Part shown: positions 23,301 to 33,189 of the stretch, in pieces
How positions within the stretch are numbered: the stretch's first letter is position 1
Layout of the letters: every line of letters begins with the position of its first letter
NCBI GenBank assembly: GCA_029379385.1
Contig: CM055611.1
Span: 9,486,001-9,550,000, forward strand
Direction of reading: 5' to 3'
DNA from: Quillaja saponaria
Taxonomy: Eukaryota > Streptophyta > Magnoliopsida > Fabales > Quillajaceae
DNA: 64,000 bases
Position numbers and translations under genes: made by a program
The notes under the pieces: model-generated
Seen by the model: the letters and a program-made list of their open reading frames with translations, nothing else
Database searches by the model: none
Told to the model about the DNA's origin: nothing

Positions 23301-24406
23301 TTCTTATGCCAATAATTGAATTAAATTGATTTGATTCATCAAGGTGACCAAAAGCTTGAATCACATATTCCAATGCCAAGTTACTCTAAAACCTCACACT
23401 AACTACCTTCAAGTCATTATTCTTACACTCTTGTTCATATCTCCATAAGTCCTACAACTATTTGTCACTAAGCAAGAAGATAAATTTTACTTAGATAAGG
23501 ACAAAGAGATGGCCACCCACGGTTTTGCATAACACTTGAAGCTGCCTTAGTTGGATTTGTGGCTATCGTTGGGAAACTCTTGTTGCCCCCAGTTGTAGCT
23601 ACTTCCACCATCTCGAGCAGCTACCAACACCAAAACAAATGCACCCCACAGTTGATGAAAGGTGTAGGGAAGGGAGTGCTAGCTGTATGGGAAGAGCAAA
23701 GGCTGAACAAGGTGAAATTAGCAGAAAAGGGAAAAGATTTAGCTACTGCATACACAATTTTGAAAGAAAGGAAGGAAAAACTAAAACAGAGCTACTGTCT
23801 AAGGTTTCGTGCACCTTCTACTGAGCTTCCTTGCTTGATTTTCAGCTCTTACACACCCATCACAAGGCTATACTGATGAAAGGACAAACTATGTTAACAA
23901 AGGAAGAAGGTGGAGTTAATGGCCAGCTAAGAAAAACACCAAAACAAAGGCAGTAGCAAACCAGAGAAAAAGGTAGGAAGAAGAGTTGGGACAGTACTAG
24001 TTGGCTAGCCAAAAATAAGGAAAGAAAAGGAATAAAGAGAGAGAAAAAGAAAAAGAAAAAAAAGAAAAAGAATTGATAAAGTCAAGGTCAACATGTTAAA
24101 CTTATGGCTCTAATAAATCCTTCCCTTATACACGTATATAAACTTATCTAATTCAATTTCCTTTGTTTATATTATGTTGCACATCTAGAAAATAACATTT
24201 GCATAAAACATAGCCTATGAAAATTAACATTAAGGTTGAGAAAATCCACAGGACATAATTATTCCTACTTTATACCTACAGATATGTACACACCTATATA
24301 AATATTTGCTGACTTAACTTTATTTTATTTATTATCATTCCACCCATCTATAAATGTTATAAGTAAAAATTTTTAAATTGGAATACTAACGTATAGGGTT
24401 ATAACA
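20355..24406 (-). mobile_element. Solo Ty3/gypsy-type LTR (4,052 bp) with 5-bp TSD
   Basis: Starts tgtcacacctc and ends gggttataaca, flanked by ATAAA at 20,350-20,354 and 24,407-24,411, inside the copia left LTR; the sequence across the two sides matches the uninterrupted right LTR. So this is a complete solo LTR left by LTR-LTR recombination. It shares blocks with the LTRs at 7,631 and 37,780. The short open frames inside (21,966-22,355; 23,559-23,876) have no recognisable domain and fall in LTR sequence, so I do not call them genes. Confidence 0.9.
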
Positions 24407-24808
24407 ATAAAACACTCTTTGAAAAAATATTTTTCTCACAGAAACTTGGTGTTTCAATACTCATGTATTCTTTGTATACTAGCTATAGCTAGCTTTCCTT
24501 CTCTTTTTATGCTATTACACTACCTCCACTCAATATACACAAATCAATAACATAAGTCCTATTTATAGGACATAGTCACCTTCATACTTGTCCAAAGCTT
24601 TTTTACCTTATCCAAATTACTTGATAATGCTTATCTTAATTAATAGATAATGCTTATCCTTAATTACCAAATAAGACTTATCCTTAATTACTTGATAAGG
24701 CTTATCCTTAATTACTAGATAATGCTTATCTAGTCAAATGATCTTATTTACTAGATAATGCTTATCTAGGAAATAGGTTTCTTAGCGGTGAGGGTTTGAA
24801 TTCTAACA
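24407..24808 (-). repeat. Copia 3' LTR, main piece with GATAA sub-repeats
   Basis: Matches 29,010-29,416. Between about 24,608 and 24,770 there are six or more degenerate units of about 22-28 bp built on TTACTAGATAATGCTTATC, each containing a GATAA...TTATC inverted pair. The number and order of units differ from the right LTR (29,220-29,380). Confidence 0.85.
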
Positions 24809-24982
24809 TTCCCCCTCAAACCTGAACTAGCATGCCCAGCTTCTCTTTGAGTTTATGGAATACATCAATTTTCAATGATTTTGTAAAAATATCTACTAGT
24901 TATTCTTCAGTTCTGCAATGTACTAGCTCCACAACTTTATTCTTCTTGCTACTGATTAAAATGATACTTTGTATCCATATGT

Positions 24983-25564
24983 TTACTTTGGCTGTGTGAC
25001 ATTGGATTCTTTGCAAGTGATATAGTAGATTTGTTGACGATGTATATTGTAGTTTGTCCTTCTTATGCAAGATATAACTCGCTCAAAATATACTTCAACC
25101 ATATTGCTTGACTTGTGCATGCTGCTGCGGTTATGTATTCTGCTTAATATGTTGAAAATACAACTGTTTGTTGCTTCTTTGATGACCATGAAAATATCGT
25201 CGATCCAATATGAAATGCATATCTAGAAGTGCTATTCCGATCATCTAAGTCTTCACTATAATACTATTTGAATATCCCATCAACTTTGAATCTTGAGAAT
25301 GTGTATAAAATAAATCATGACTGTTGTACCTTTGACATATCTCAGGATTCTTTTTACCGCAATGAAGTGATCTTGTTGTGTTTTCTCCATGTATCTACAG
25401 ACTAATCCAACTCGTGTGAAAGTTAGGTACCTCAAACTTCCAACCATACTCTTAAACAGTGTTGGGTTTACCGATTCTTTATTCAAGTCAATTCTTAATT
25501 TTATGCCTACTTCTGCGATAGTGGCTACTAGCTTACAATCCTTTATTCTGAACTTGCTCAACAA
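24983..25564 (-). pseudogene. Copia RNase H region
   Basis: Frame 25,564-25,280 reads LSKFRIKDCKLVATIAEVG, NPTLFKSMVGSLRYLTFTR and RILRYVKGT, the linker that joins copia RT to RNase H. Below it the RNase H text is scattered over frames (24,983-25,189 region) to the polypurine tract at about 24,810-24,825. Broken by frameshifts. Confidence 0.75.
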
Positions 25565-25689
25565 TTGCTTCGCGTACTTACTCTATGATATAAATATTCC
25601 ATCTTCCAATTGTTTTACTTCGACTCTAAGAAAGATGACATTTCACCGATATCAGTCATTGCAAATTCTTTAGTCATAGATTTCATGAA

Positions 25690-26491
25690 ATTATTGAATA
25701 TAGGTCATAGCTTTCTTGAAATCATTGAACATACTTTGATTATTTCCCGTGAAGATCATATCATCCACATATAAGCACACGATCATGATATCACCATCTT
25801 GATTTTTCTTCGTGTACAAGGCATGCTCATATGGACTCTTCATGAAGCCATTTTCTTAGAAGTACTCATCTATTCTCATGTTCCAAGCTCTCGGAGCTTG
25901 CTTTAATCCATATAATGCTTTCTTCAATTGGTAGACTTTGTTTTCTTGTCCCTTTTGAATATATCTAAATGGTAGCTCGATGTAGACTTCTTCTAGGTAG
26001 CCATTTAAGAATGCCGATTTCATGTCCATTTGAAAAATCTTCCATTTATTTTGTGTTGCAAGTTCTGTGAGAAGTCTTCTAATGTCAATCCTTGCAATTG
26101 GAGAAAATACTTCATCATAGTCAACTCCTTGTCTTTGCTTATAGCCTTTAGCAACTAGCCTTGCCTTGTGCTTCTCCACTTTTCATTCTTGATTAGTTTT
26201 TGTCTTGTACACCTATTTGACTTCAATTACCTTATGTCCCTTTGGAAGATTAGTTAGCTCCCATGTGTCATTTCTTTTTATTGCAGTAATTTTTTCATTC
26301 TTGGCCTTTTTCCATTTCTCATCTTCAGTAGCCTCTTCATATGTTTTAGGATCACACTCCTCCATTAAACAAAATAATGAATAATCAAATGTTGTTTGCA
26401 CATGTTTTGTAGCATCATAGATGTCATCTAAATTGCTCATTTTTGTAGGAGTTTTCCCTGAATTGTTGTTGCCCGACATCAGTGATGTCAA
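25690..26491 (-). pseudogene. Copia reverse transcriptase
   Basis: Starts CDPKTYEEATEDEKWKKA, ITAIKRNDTWEL; continues [39 protein letters not shown] and ALYGLKQAPRAWNMRIDEYF. The active site YVDDM is intact at about 25,764-25,778. Stops (for example TAG at the end of the 26,179-25,856 frame and between the two frames near 26,200) break it. Upstream is a low-complexity stretch with (ATC)n at 26,580-26,600, the variable IN-RT linker. Confidence 0.9.
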
Positions 26492-26789
26492 TGTAGGAGT
26501 TGTAGGAGTTGTAGGAGTTGTTGGAGTAGGATCTTTTAGAGGAGTCTGATCATTACCTTGCTCATCATGGACGTTGAAGTCATCATCATCATCATCACCA
26601 TTATCATGAAAATATAATCCTTCAACTTTCTTTTCTTATTTGCTACATCTCCAGTAATTTGCTTTATCGAACTCAATATCATGTGAAATGATAACCTTCT
26701 TGGTCAAAGGATTATACAATCTATATGCCTTACACCTTTTGTCATAGCCAATAAAGATGCATTTCTCTCCTTTGTCATCTAGCTTTTTT

Positions 26790-27600
26790 CTCTTCTGATA
26801 AGGACTATTGGCATAAGCAATACACCCAAAAATCCTAAGATGTCCATTTATTGGTTTGCTACCACTCCATGCTTAATTTGGCGTCTTGAATCATACACTT
26901 TTTGTTGGATATCGATTCAGCAAATAAACAACACATAGAATGGCTTTAGCCCAAAAGGTTCTCGGTAAATGCTTTCCTTTCACCATGCTTCTTAGTATAT
27001 CAAGAATCACGCGATTTTTTCTTTCTGCAATGCCATTTTGTTGTGGCGTATATTAGGTTATCAACTGGTGAATGATTCCATGCTTTTGCAGAAACCTTTA
27101 AATAACTTCAAGGTATACTCGCCTCTTCTATCTTATCTAAGTATTTTCAAACTCACGCTGTGCTTTTCTACCATTGCTTTGAACTCCTTAAATTTATCAA
27201 GGGCTTCTAATTTTTCTTTAAAAATATAAATCCAACTTTTTCTGTTGAAATCATCAATAAAAGTAAGGTAATACTTGTTTTCGCTAAGTGATGGTATGTT
27301 GAATGGATTAGCTATATCAGAGTGACAATATCAAACTGTCTTCTAGCTATCCATGATTTCCAACTTCAAAACTTTGTCTATGTTGTTTCTCTTTAATACA
27401 ACCTTCACATAATTGATCTAGTTGATTAATTTATGGCAGTCCATTCACCATTTTTACTCTCAATAATAACTTCAGGCTGGTAAATCCAAGATGACCGAAC
27501 CTTAAATGCCATAACAATGAATCATCTTTAATAACAGAGTTCATGCACTTCATCAGTTTTGTTTAGATATCAAGTATGAATAGACAATTCTTTGTCATAT
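26790..27600 (-). pseudogene. Copia integrase region
   Basis: Minus-strand text over several frames: PQQNG(I)AERKN at about 27,008-27,045 and [18 protein letters not shown] near 26,930-26,980, both hallmarks of the copia integrase core. Upstream (27,400-27,600) is the GAG-pre-integrase zinc region, degenerate. No frame is continuous. Confidence 0.75.
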
Positions 27601-27612
27601 CAACTTTGGCAA

Positions 27613-28008
27613 TTAATTCTGCATTTTTGTTTTTGAGGTTGAAGAGTGATCTTTCATATGCATGTCATACCTCTTTTTTAGGAGCTGACCAAGACTAATG
27701 ATATTAATTTTCAAAGCAGGTACGTAATAAACATCATGTATATACTTCTTATCTCTATTCTTTAAGATAATCATAAGTTTACCTTTACCTTTAATCGAAA
27801 TATTTGATGAGTCACCAAAAGTAACTTCTCCTTGGATTGTCTCATCCAAATCCATAAATAAATCTTTTTGATAGGACATGTGGTTGCTCGCACCGATGTC
27901 GAGATACCAAATATTTTTCTTGCACTCTTTATTTCCTCTATAAGTGAGAAAAATAGTAGATTCTTTATTTTTGCCTTCAACTGCTACAAGATGATTTCTT
28001 TCCTCCAT
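27613..28008 (-). pseudogene. Copia aspartic protease
   Basis: Open frame of 131 codons with WYLDIGASNHMSYQKDLF, then TFGDSSNISIKGKGKL and YYVPALKINIISLGQL. The catalytic D-T/S-G has become D-I-G, which should abolish or damage activity. It follows gag in the same strand; the zinc knuckle just upstream (around 28,030-28,075) is degenerate, with at least one Cys to Tyr change and frame breaks. Confidence 0.88.
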
Positions 28009-28279
28009 CTTAGGTGTTGATCTGTACTTATAATTGAAATGTTCATATTTTTGTAGTTATAACACTGCAATTGAGATTTATCATCTCTTCAGTTGAAATC
28101 AACCTCTTCCTCGCCCTCTATATCCTCGACCACGACTAAAAGTTTGATATCCTTCATTTGTTTGGCTTATTTCAAAAGATTGTTTGGCACGTCCATATCC
28201 AATGCCTCCACCTCTATTGCCACCTCAATAGTCACCATTACTTCCTCTATCTTGTTTATAGTTGTTGCTAGCTTGATTT

Positions 28280-28876
28280 TCATTTACAGATAACTTGGTT
28301 TGCTAAAGCTTGCTCCAAATTACCAGTATTTTCATTCTGGTTCATTCTTTGCTCATGAGCTTGAAAAGAACCCTCTATCTCGTCAATAGAAATTTGTGAT
28401 AAATCGTTCAATTCTTCTATGATAGTAATGACATAATCAAATTTTCGCGTCAGCGAACATAGGAGTTTTTCCATCAACCTGACATAATCAAGAGTTTCTC
28501 CATTTCTTTTCATCTTGTTTATCACCATTTTTAGACGAGTGACATAATCTGAAATATTTTCTAAACTTTGCATTTTTAGCATCTCAAATTCAGCTCTTAG
28601 TGATTGGAGTTGTACTTTTTTAGCCTTTTCGACTTCTTGTAGAGATTTTTGTAGAATTTCCCACGCATCTTTTGATGTCTTCACGTCTGAAATTTTTTCA
28701 AAGGTTGATTCGTCAACTCCTTGAAAAATAAAGAATAGGGCCTTCTTATCCTTTTTACATGCTTCCTTCAATGCCATTCTAGGCAGTAAAGTTGCTTCGA
28801 CAATTTCATTTGCGGGGTTAGTGTACTCGTCTTCAAAAATTTCCCATAAATCTTGTGACCCAAGTAGAACCTTCAT
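28280..28876 (-). pseudogene. Copia gag (UBN2 type)
   Basis: 198-codon open frame starting MKVLLGSQDLWEIFED, with WEILQKSLQEVEKAKKVQLQ and IEELNDLSQISIDEIEGSF, the plant copia gag (UBN2/DUF4219) fold that packages RNA. The Met may not be the true start: upstream NYGN*SIQ has a stop where other copies (61,315) read NYRNWSIQ. C-terminal Gly-rich and zinc-knuckle part is out of frame. Confidence 0.88.
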
Positions 28877-28930
28877 TTGTATGCTCTAGTTTCCATAGTT
28901 TGTCTTCTTGATATGTGGACATGAACTTTG

Positions 28931-28943
28931 GCTCTAATACCAC
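28931..28943 (-). promoter_or_regulatory. Copia primer-binding site (tRNA-iMet)
   Basis: Minus strand TGGTATTAGAGCC directly inside the 5' LTR, one change from TGGTATCAGAGCC, complementary to initiator tRNA-Met. Confidence 0.85.
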
Positions 28944-28944
28944 T

Positions 28945-29416
28945 TGTTGGAAGAGTAATGGGCTCACAAAATATATATTACTAATAAACTGTGATTACAA
29001 AGCTTATACTAAAAAGCACTCTTTGAGAAAATATTTTTCTTACACAAACTTAGTGTTTCAATACTCAAGTATTCTCTCTATACTAGCTACAGCTAGCTTT
29101 CCCTCTCTTTTTATGCTATTACGTTACCTCCACTCAACATACACAAATCAATAGCATAAGTCCTATTTATAAGACATGGTCACCTCCATACTTGTCCAAA
29201 GCTTTTTTACCTTATCCAAATTACTTGATAATGCTTATCTAAATAATGCTTATCTTAATTACTAGATAAGACTTATCCTTAATTACTAGATAAGGCTTAT
29301 CTAGTTAAAATGATCATATTACTAGATAATGCCTATCTAGTCAAATGATCCTATTTACTAGATAATGCTTATCTAGCTAAATAGGTTTCTTAATGGTGAG
29401 GGTTTGAATTCTAACA
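28945..29416 (-). repeat. Copia 5' LTR
   Basis: 472 bp, TGTTGGAA...TTCTAACA, followed by target duplication AAAGA. Contains the GATAA sub-repeat array. Differs from the left LTR by many single changes and by array rearrangement, so the insertion is not recent. Confidence 0.9.
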
Positions 29417-29530
29417 AAAGATGCAATGTATTTCTAAAACAAGTTTCAAATTAAATCTTCTGAAACTATGTGACCCAAAAGAGAAATTTTTAAGTTTTTT
29501 AAATATCCCCTCCAAAACTAAATTAGATCT

Positions 29531-30106
29531 TCACTTTTCTTTGGTAACTACTGACTGTAAAAATCTTAATAATGAGTTCATACCTTGATTTTCCAGTTGT
29601 TGGTCCAACCAGTTGTTACTTGGTCCTGCCTCATCTTCATAGCAGACTCTTTTAGCTGTTTGATATTCACAAGAAACAATGGAAATATTGTTAGAAACCG
29701 ACTGATACTCAATCATTTCCTCATCAATTGGTCTGCTGTATGCTAGGTAAACTGAAGTCTTTTTCACAGCAACTTGATGTCCAAAATATACAATAACCTC
29801 CACTTCATCACGGCTTTCCCATAGTTGATCTTCATGGGAGATTACTACGCCTTGTGTTGCTTGCTTGGAAATCTGAATGGTGCCCTTTGTGTGGTTCATG
29901 ATTAAGATCGTAGTAAGATAATCAGAAGACATGGTGTCTTGACAAGTTAAATAAACAATACCAATAGTAAACCCTGTCATGCTACCATCAATCACGTGAG
30001 GTACTTCAAAGATTACTGAAGGTCCTTCATTCTCGTACATGAACCACTTAGAAATTTTAGCACTAGGAAGAAAGAAACTTTCACTTAAATCATCCGCACT
30101 CCATCC
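29531..30106 (-). CDS. TNL receptor C-terminal exon (C-JID-like), orphan
   Basis: After an acceptor (ggcatag|gga) a 191-codon open frame runs to TGA with no interruption. It begins GWSADDLSESFFLPSAKISK, WFMYENEGPSVIFEVPHVI, then TIGIVYLTC and VEVIVYFGHQVAVKKTSVYL: the post-LRR C-JID-type beta-sandwich of TNLs, thought to help effector recognition. It ends in a variable tail rich in Gln/Asn. No LRR exon is found upstream on this strand: the next TNL piece is the NB-ARC at 32.7-33.2 kb, 2.6 kb away. Most likely the surviving last exon of a broken TNL; expression cannot be judged. Confidence 0.8.
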   Translation of the reverse strand, partial: GWSADDLSESFFLPSAKISKWFMYENEGPSVIFEVPHVIDGSMTGFTIGIVYLTCQDTMSSDYLTTILIMNHTKGTIQISKQATQGVVISHEDQLWESRDEVEVIVYFGHQVAVKKTSVYLAYSRPIDEEMIEYQSVSNNISIVSCEYQTAKRVCYEDEAGPSNNWLDQQLENQGMNSLLRFLQSVVTKEK

Positions 30107-30113
30107 CTATGCC

Positions 30114-31040
30114 ATAAACACACAAACAAAGCCCCTGTTAACTCTTTTACATTAAACAGGAATAATTTAACACCATTTACTCAAGTTATAATTTTCACTT
30201 TATGTCAACTGTAACTTGATGTCAGATGTAGGGACATAATACAAGTTTAACCTCCAATGCCCAGACATTCAGATAAGCATGTAAAGAAAGTTGACACAAC
30301 AATAGGTAAATAAAGAAAAGAAGGTAATAAAATAAAATCATACTTGACAAGAAGCTACACGCCTTTCTAACAAGCACCGCATGCTATAAGGTGTGTCGCT
30401 GTCAAGCTTTTTTCAGCTCAAAAGAATAGGTGTTTGCTACATGATCGCTGTTAAGGTTTACTTAACCCGAGTGACAACTAGTTGTGTAATTCCAGCCGCT
30501 TCTCTTCTTTATCTGACCTGGCAGCTCATATTATACGCTGCTCAAGTCTAGGTTTAGAATTTTAAAGACTATGGACAGAAAAGAACAGAGACCAGCAGGA
30601 CACGGCCTAAAGCTTCAAAGCTGTAGCTACTTATATTTTTATGATTCTTATCTGCAAGTACCATTACAGCCATGTAATTCTCGATCTTAAATTTTAATAA
30701 TTTTCTCATTTCTACCATCGGTAGCCATCTCCAATCCTTCAATTTCATAACTTTTAAATTGGAGTGTGTCTGGAAAACTCTTTCTTCTTTTTGGTTAGAA
30801 AGAATTAATGAGAATAATCGCCGAAAGGAATCTTTTTTGAATAGCAAAAGCATAATCAAGAATCTGTCCTATTCTCATAGTTAAACTACTTATGTCACTG
30901 CTCTCATAGTTGCCTTCTCTTATCATAAAAAATTACGAAAACCTATTTTCCAATTAAGCTGTTTTGAAATGCTCTACTATCAGACTTGTAATATCTTGAG
31001 CATTCTTAGTTTGATCTGAATTTTTAAAGTTTACATGAGT
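30114..31040. other. No gene recognised
   Basis: Should contain the intron and LRR exon if the TNL were intact, but no LRR text is found. A minus-strand frame at 30,569-30,859 has no domain I can assign. Confidence 0.5.
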
Positions 31041-31044
31041 GTTA

Positions 31045-31345
31045 CTTGGATTGAATAGTACTACCGCCCACTGAAATCATTCCTTGGCAGTCTGTTGTCC
31101 ACATAGTCGTCTGCGTTTGTGCTGGATAGTCTTCCAAAAAGGGAATGATACTAGGTGCATATTAAAATCTATAATTTAGGTTTGATACAAACAGTATAAA
31201 ATGAAGCAAATTTCATATGATTCTATGACATACGCTCTCGATTATCAAATAATTGCAGCACGCGACACAAGTTTTCGTCTGCTGTATACACACCTAAAAT
31301 TTTAATTATCATCAAATTTTGGGCTGTTCAAAAAAATTATATATA
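31045..31345 (+). repeat. Direct repeat, copy 1 of 2
   Basis: aatagtactaccgcccactg...ttggcagtctg...atgattctatgacatacgctc...aataattgcagcacg...atcatcaaattttgggc recurs at 32,370-32,695 in the same orientation. Noncoding; function unknown. Confidence 0.85.
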
Positions 31346-32369
31346 TATATATTAGTTTTGTTGCACATGCATGCTCAAAAGCTCTTTTATATTAATTAAA
31401 AGTTAATTCATTTATGATTGTATGTAAATTTCTTAAAATAACATTATTAATTTTTTGACATTACATAAAAAGAATAGCTTCTAAAAAAATTTAATATCTT
31501 TTTAAGAAAATAAAATATGCACATGAGGCTAATTTCATGTAAACCAAAATATAATTTATTTAGTTTTAGGAAGTCTTAATTATTAATAATCATAAATTTT
31601 ATGATAATGGTTAGTAATTATTTTACTAAACTTTCTTATATTTGATTTCGGTAGTTCACGTAATTTCATATCATCTACAATCTTATAATCTATAATTTCT
31701 GAATAAACTTACATCATTAGGGGTGAAGATTTTGATTCTCACACCCTTACATCATTTAAATTTCTGAATCAACTTTATGTTGAAGTTAACTTTGCATTAC
31801 AGCACATGAAGTTTGGGTGTAAAACCCAAATGGCATGCGCATGTAGTTTGGAAGTGAGACTTGGCGCGGAATTTATAGTTAATTGACATAAAAGCCCTTA
31901 AATTTGGAAGGAAGAAATTTATCATACGAGGTGTACTTATGACATTTATATAGAAAATTAGTGAAAATACAAGATTTATCTGAATTTTATAATAGTATAT
32001 AAAATTATTCACTATACTATATATAAGGCATTGATGCGGTGAATAAGTCTTTTATGATTTTTTTGATATACATAATCGCCCATTTTTATTTTTTGTTGAT
32101 TGTATTTCCCGTTTGTCATACAATTTTTTTTCTTTTTTCTTGTTCCCCCAATTTTAATAGTAATAGGATTGTAGTTAATTTTCTTCTCTCTTTTTTTTTT
32201 TCAACATGCTTCTTATTGATAATTAAATTTTTAGTATTTAATAAGTTATTAAATTCTTTTTCCTAACTTTTATATACACTATATCTATCACATATATCAG
32301 TCACAAATAAAATCTTTATAGTTCTTAAATTTCTGAATTTTAAAATTATTTTCTTGATTATATACATGT
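31346..32369. other. No gene recognised
   Basis: AT-rich spacer between the two direct repeats. Confidence 0.5.
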
Positions 32370-32695
32370 TACCTGGATTAAATAGTACTACCGCCAACTG
32401 AAATCATTTTTTGGCAGTCTGCAGTCCACACATTAGTGTGAGTTTGGTACCCATACTAGGTGATTCTAGGTGCATAACCGACGTTATTACCTAAAACTTA
32501 GGTTTGAAACAAACACTATATAAATGAAGCATATTTCGAATGATTCTGTGACATACGCTCTGATTATCATGTTGCATAGTGTATGACATGATGTTCAACA
32601 AATAATTGCAGCACGTGACACAAGTCTCTGTCTTCTGTATACACACCTAAATTTTTAAGTATCATCAAATTTTAGGCAGTTAAAAAGAATTATAT
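32370..32695 (+). repeat. Direct repeat, copy 2 of 2
   Basis: Second copy of the 31,045-31,345 segment, with a small extra piece (ttgcatagtgtatgacatg). Its right end lies about 13 bases from the point where the NB-ARC coding text stops. Confidence 0.85.
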
Positions 32696-32707
32696 ATATC
32701 TCAGGTT

Positions 32708-33180
32708 GAAACCAGTTGCGATTTCCACATAATGCTTTTAATTGGTCCTGCTTGTCTACATCATCAAGTACAACAAGCACCCTTCTATGACGGAGTCTTT
32801 CTTTGAGCAAAATAGTTCCTTCATCAACATTCTGTATAAGTGCCTTGTTTGCCTTAAATACATCTGTAAGAAGCTGTTGTTGTAAGCGTATCTGGCCATT
32901 ATCGTGGCCCCACACTTCCTTGATTTTCGCAAGAAAACTTCCACCTTCAAAATTGCTGCGAACCTCATTATAAATGGCTTTTGCAATGGTTGTTTTACCA
33001 ACTCCGCTCATTCCCCAAATTCCTATTGTGCGAACACCAATGGGTCCAATATTTATCAAAGGAATCATATAATTCACTCGAGATTTTATTCTCACCGGGT
33101 GTTGGGCAACAAATAAATACGTCTTGTCTAACATTCTTGAGACGTCTATAATAATATTTTCGATGAAATTTCCTTCATGC
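32708..33180 (-). pseudogene. TNL NB-ARC exon, truncated after kinase-2
   Basis: Encodes the start of a TNL NB-ARC: HEGNFIENIIIDVSRMLDKT, VRTIGIWGMSGVGKTTIAKA (P-loop, intact Walker A), NFEGGSFLAKIKEV (RNBS-A) and RRVLVVLDDVDKQDQL (kinase-2, intact). After LCGNRNWF the expected [12 protein letters not shown] (RNBS-B) is missing and AT-rich sequence of the 32,370-32,695 repeat follows. The frame is open throughout what remains. No TIR exon is seen upstream. Binds ADP/ATP in intact proteins; this stub lacks ARC1/ARC2. Confidence 0.9.
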
Positions 33181-33189
33181 CCGACAAAG

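Larger units (their letters stand above)
20284..29416 (-). mobile_element. Ty1/copia element with nested solo LTR
   Basis: Both LTRs begin tgttgaa/tgttggaa and end ttctaaca. A perfect 5-bp target duplication AAAGA lies at 20,279-20,283 and 29,417-29,421. Left (3') LTR = 20,284-20,354 plus 24,412-24,808; right (5') LTR = 28,945-29,416 (472 bp). A polypurine tract lies next to the left LTR (rc of ttccccctcaaacc) and a tRNA-Met primer site next to the right LTR. Removing the nested solo LTR (4,057 bp including its duplication) leaves about 5.08 kb, normal for copia. Domain order gag-PR-IN-RT-RH on the minus strand. Coding regions carry stops and frameshifts, so it is not autonomous. Confidence 0.93.

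Noticed and set aside
23559..23876. 105-codon plus-strand open frame with Met start
   Set aside because: Inside the solo LTR (20,355-24,406); no recognisable protein and not preserved in the other LTRs.
30569..30859. 96-codon minus-strand frame as the missing TNL LRR exon
   Set aside because: Lacks the LxxLxxLxL pattern and known TNL blocks in any frame.
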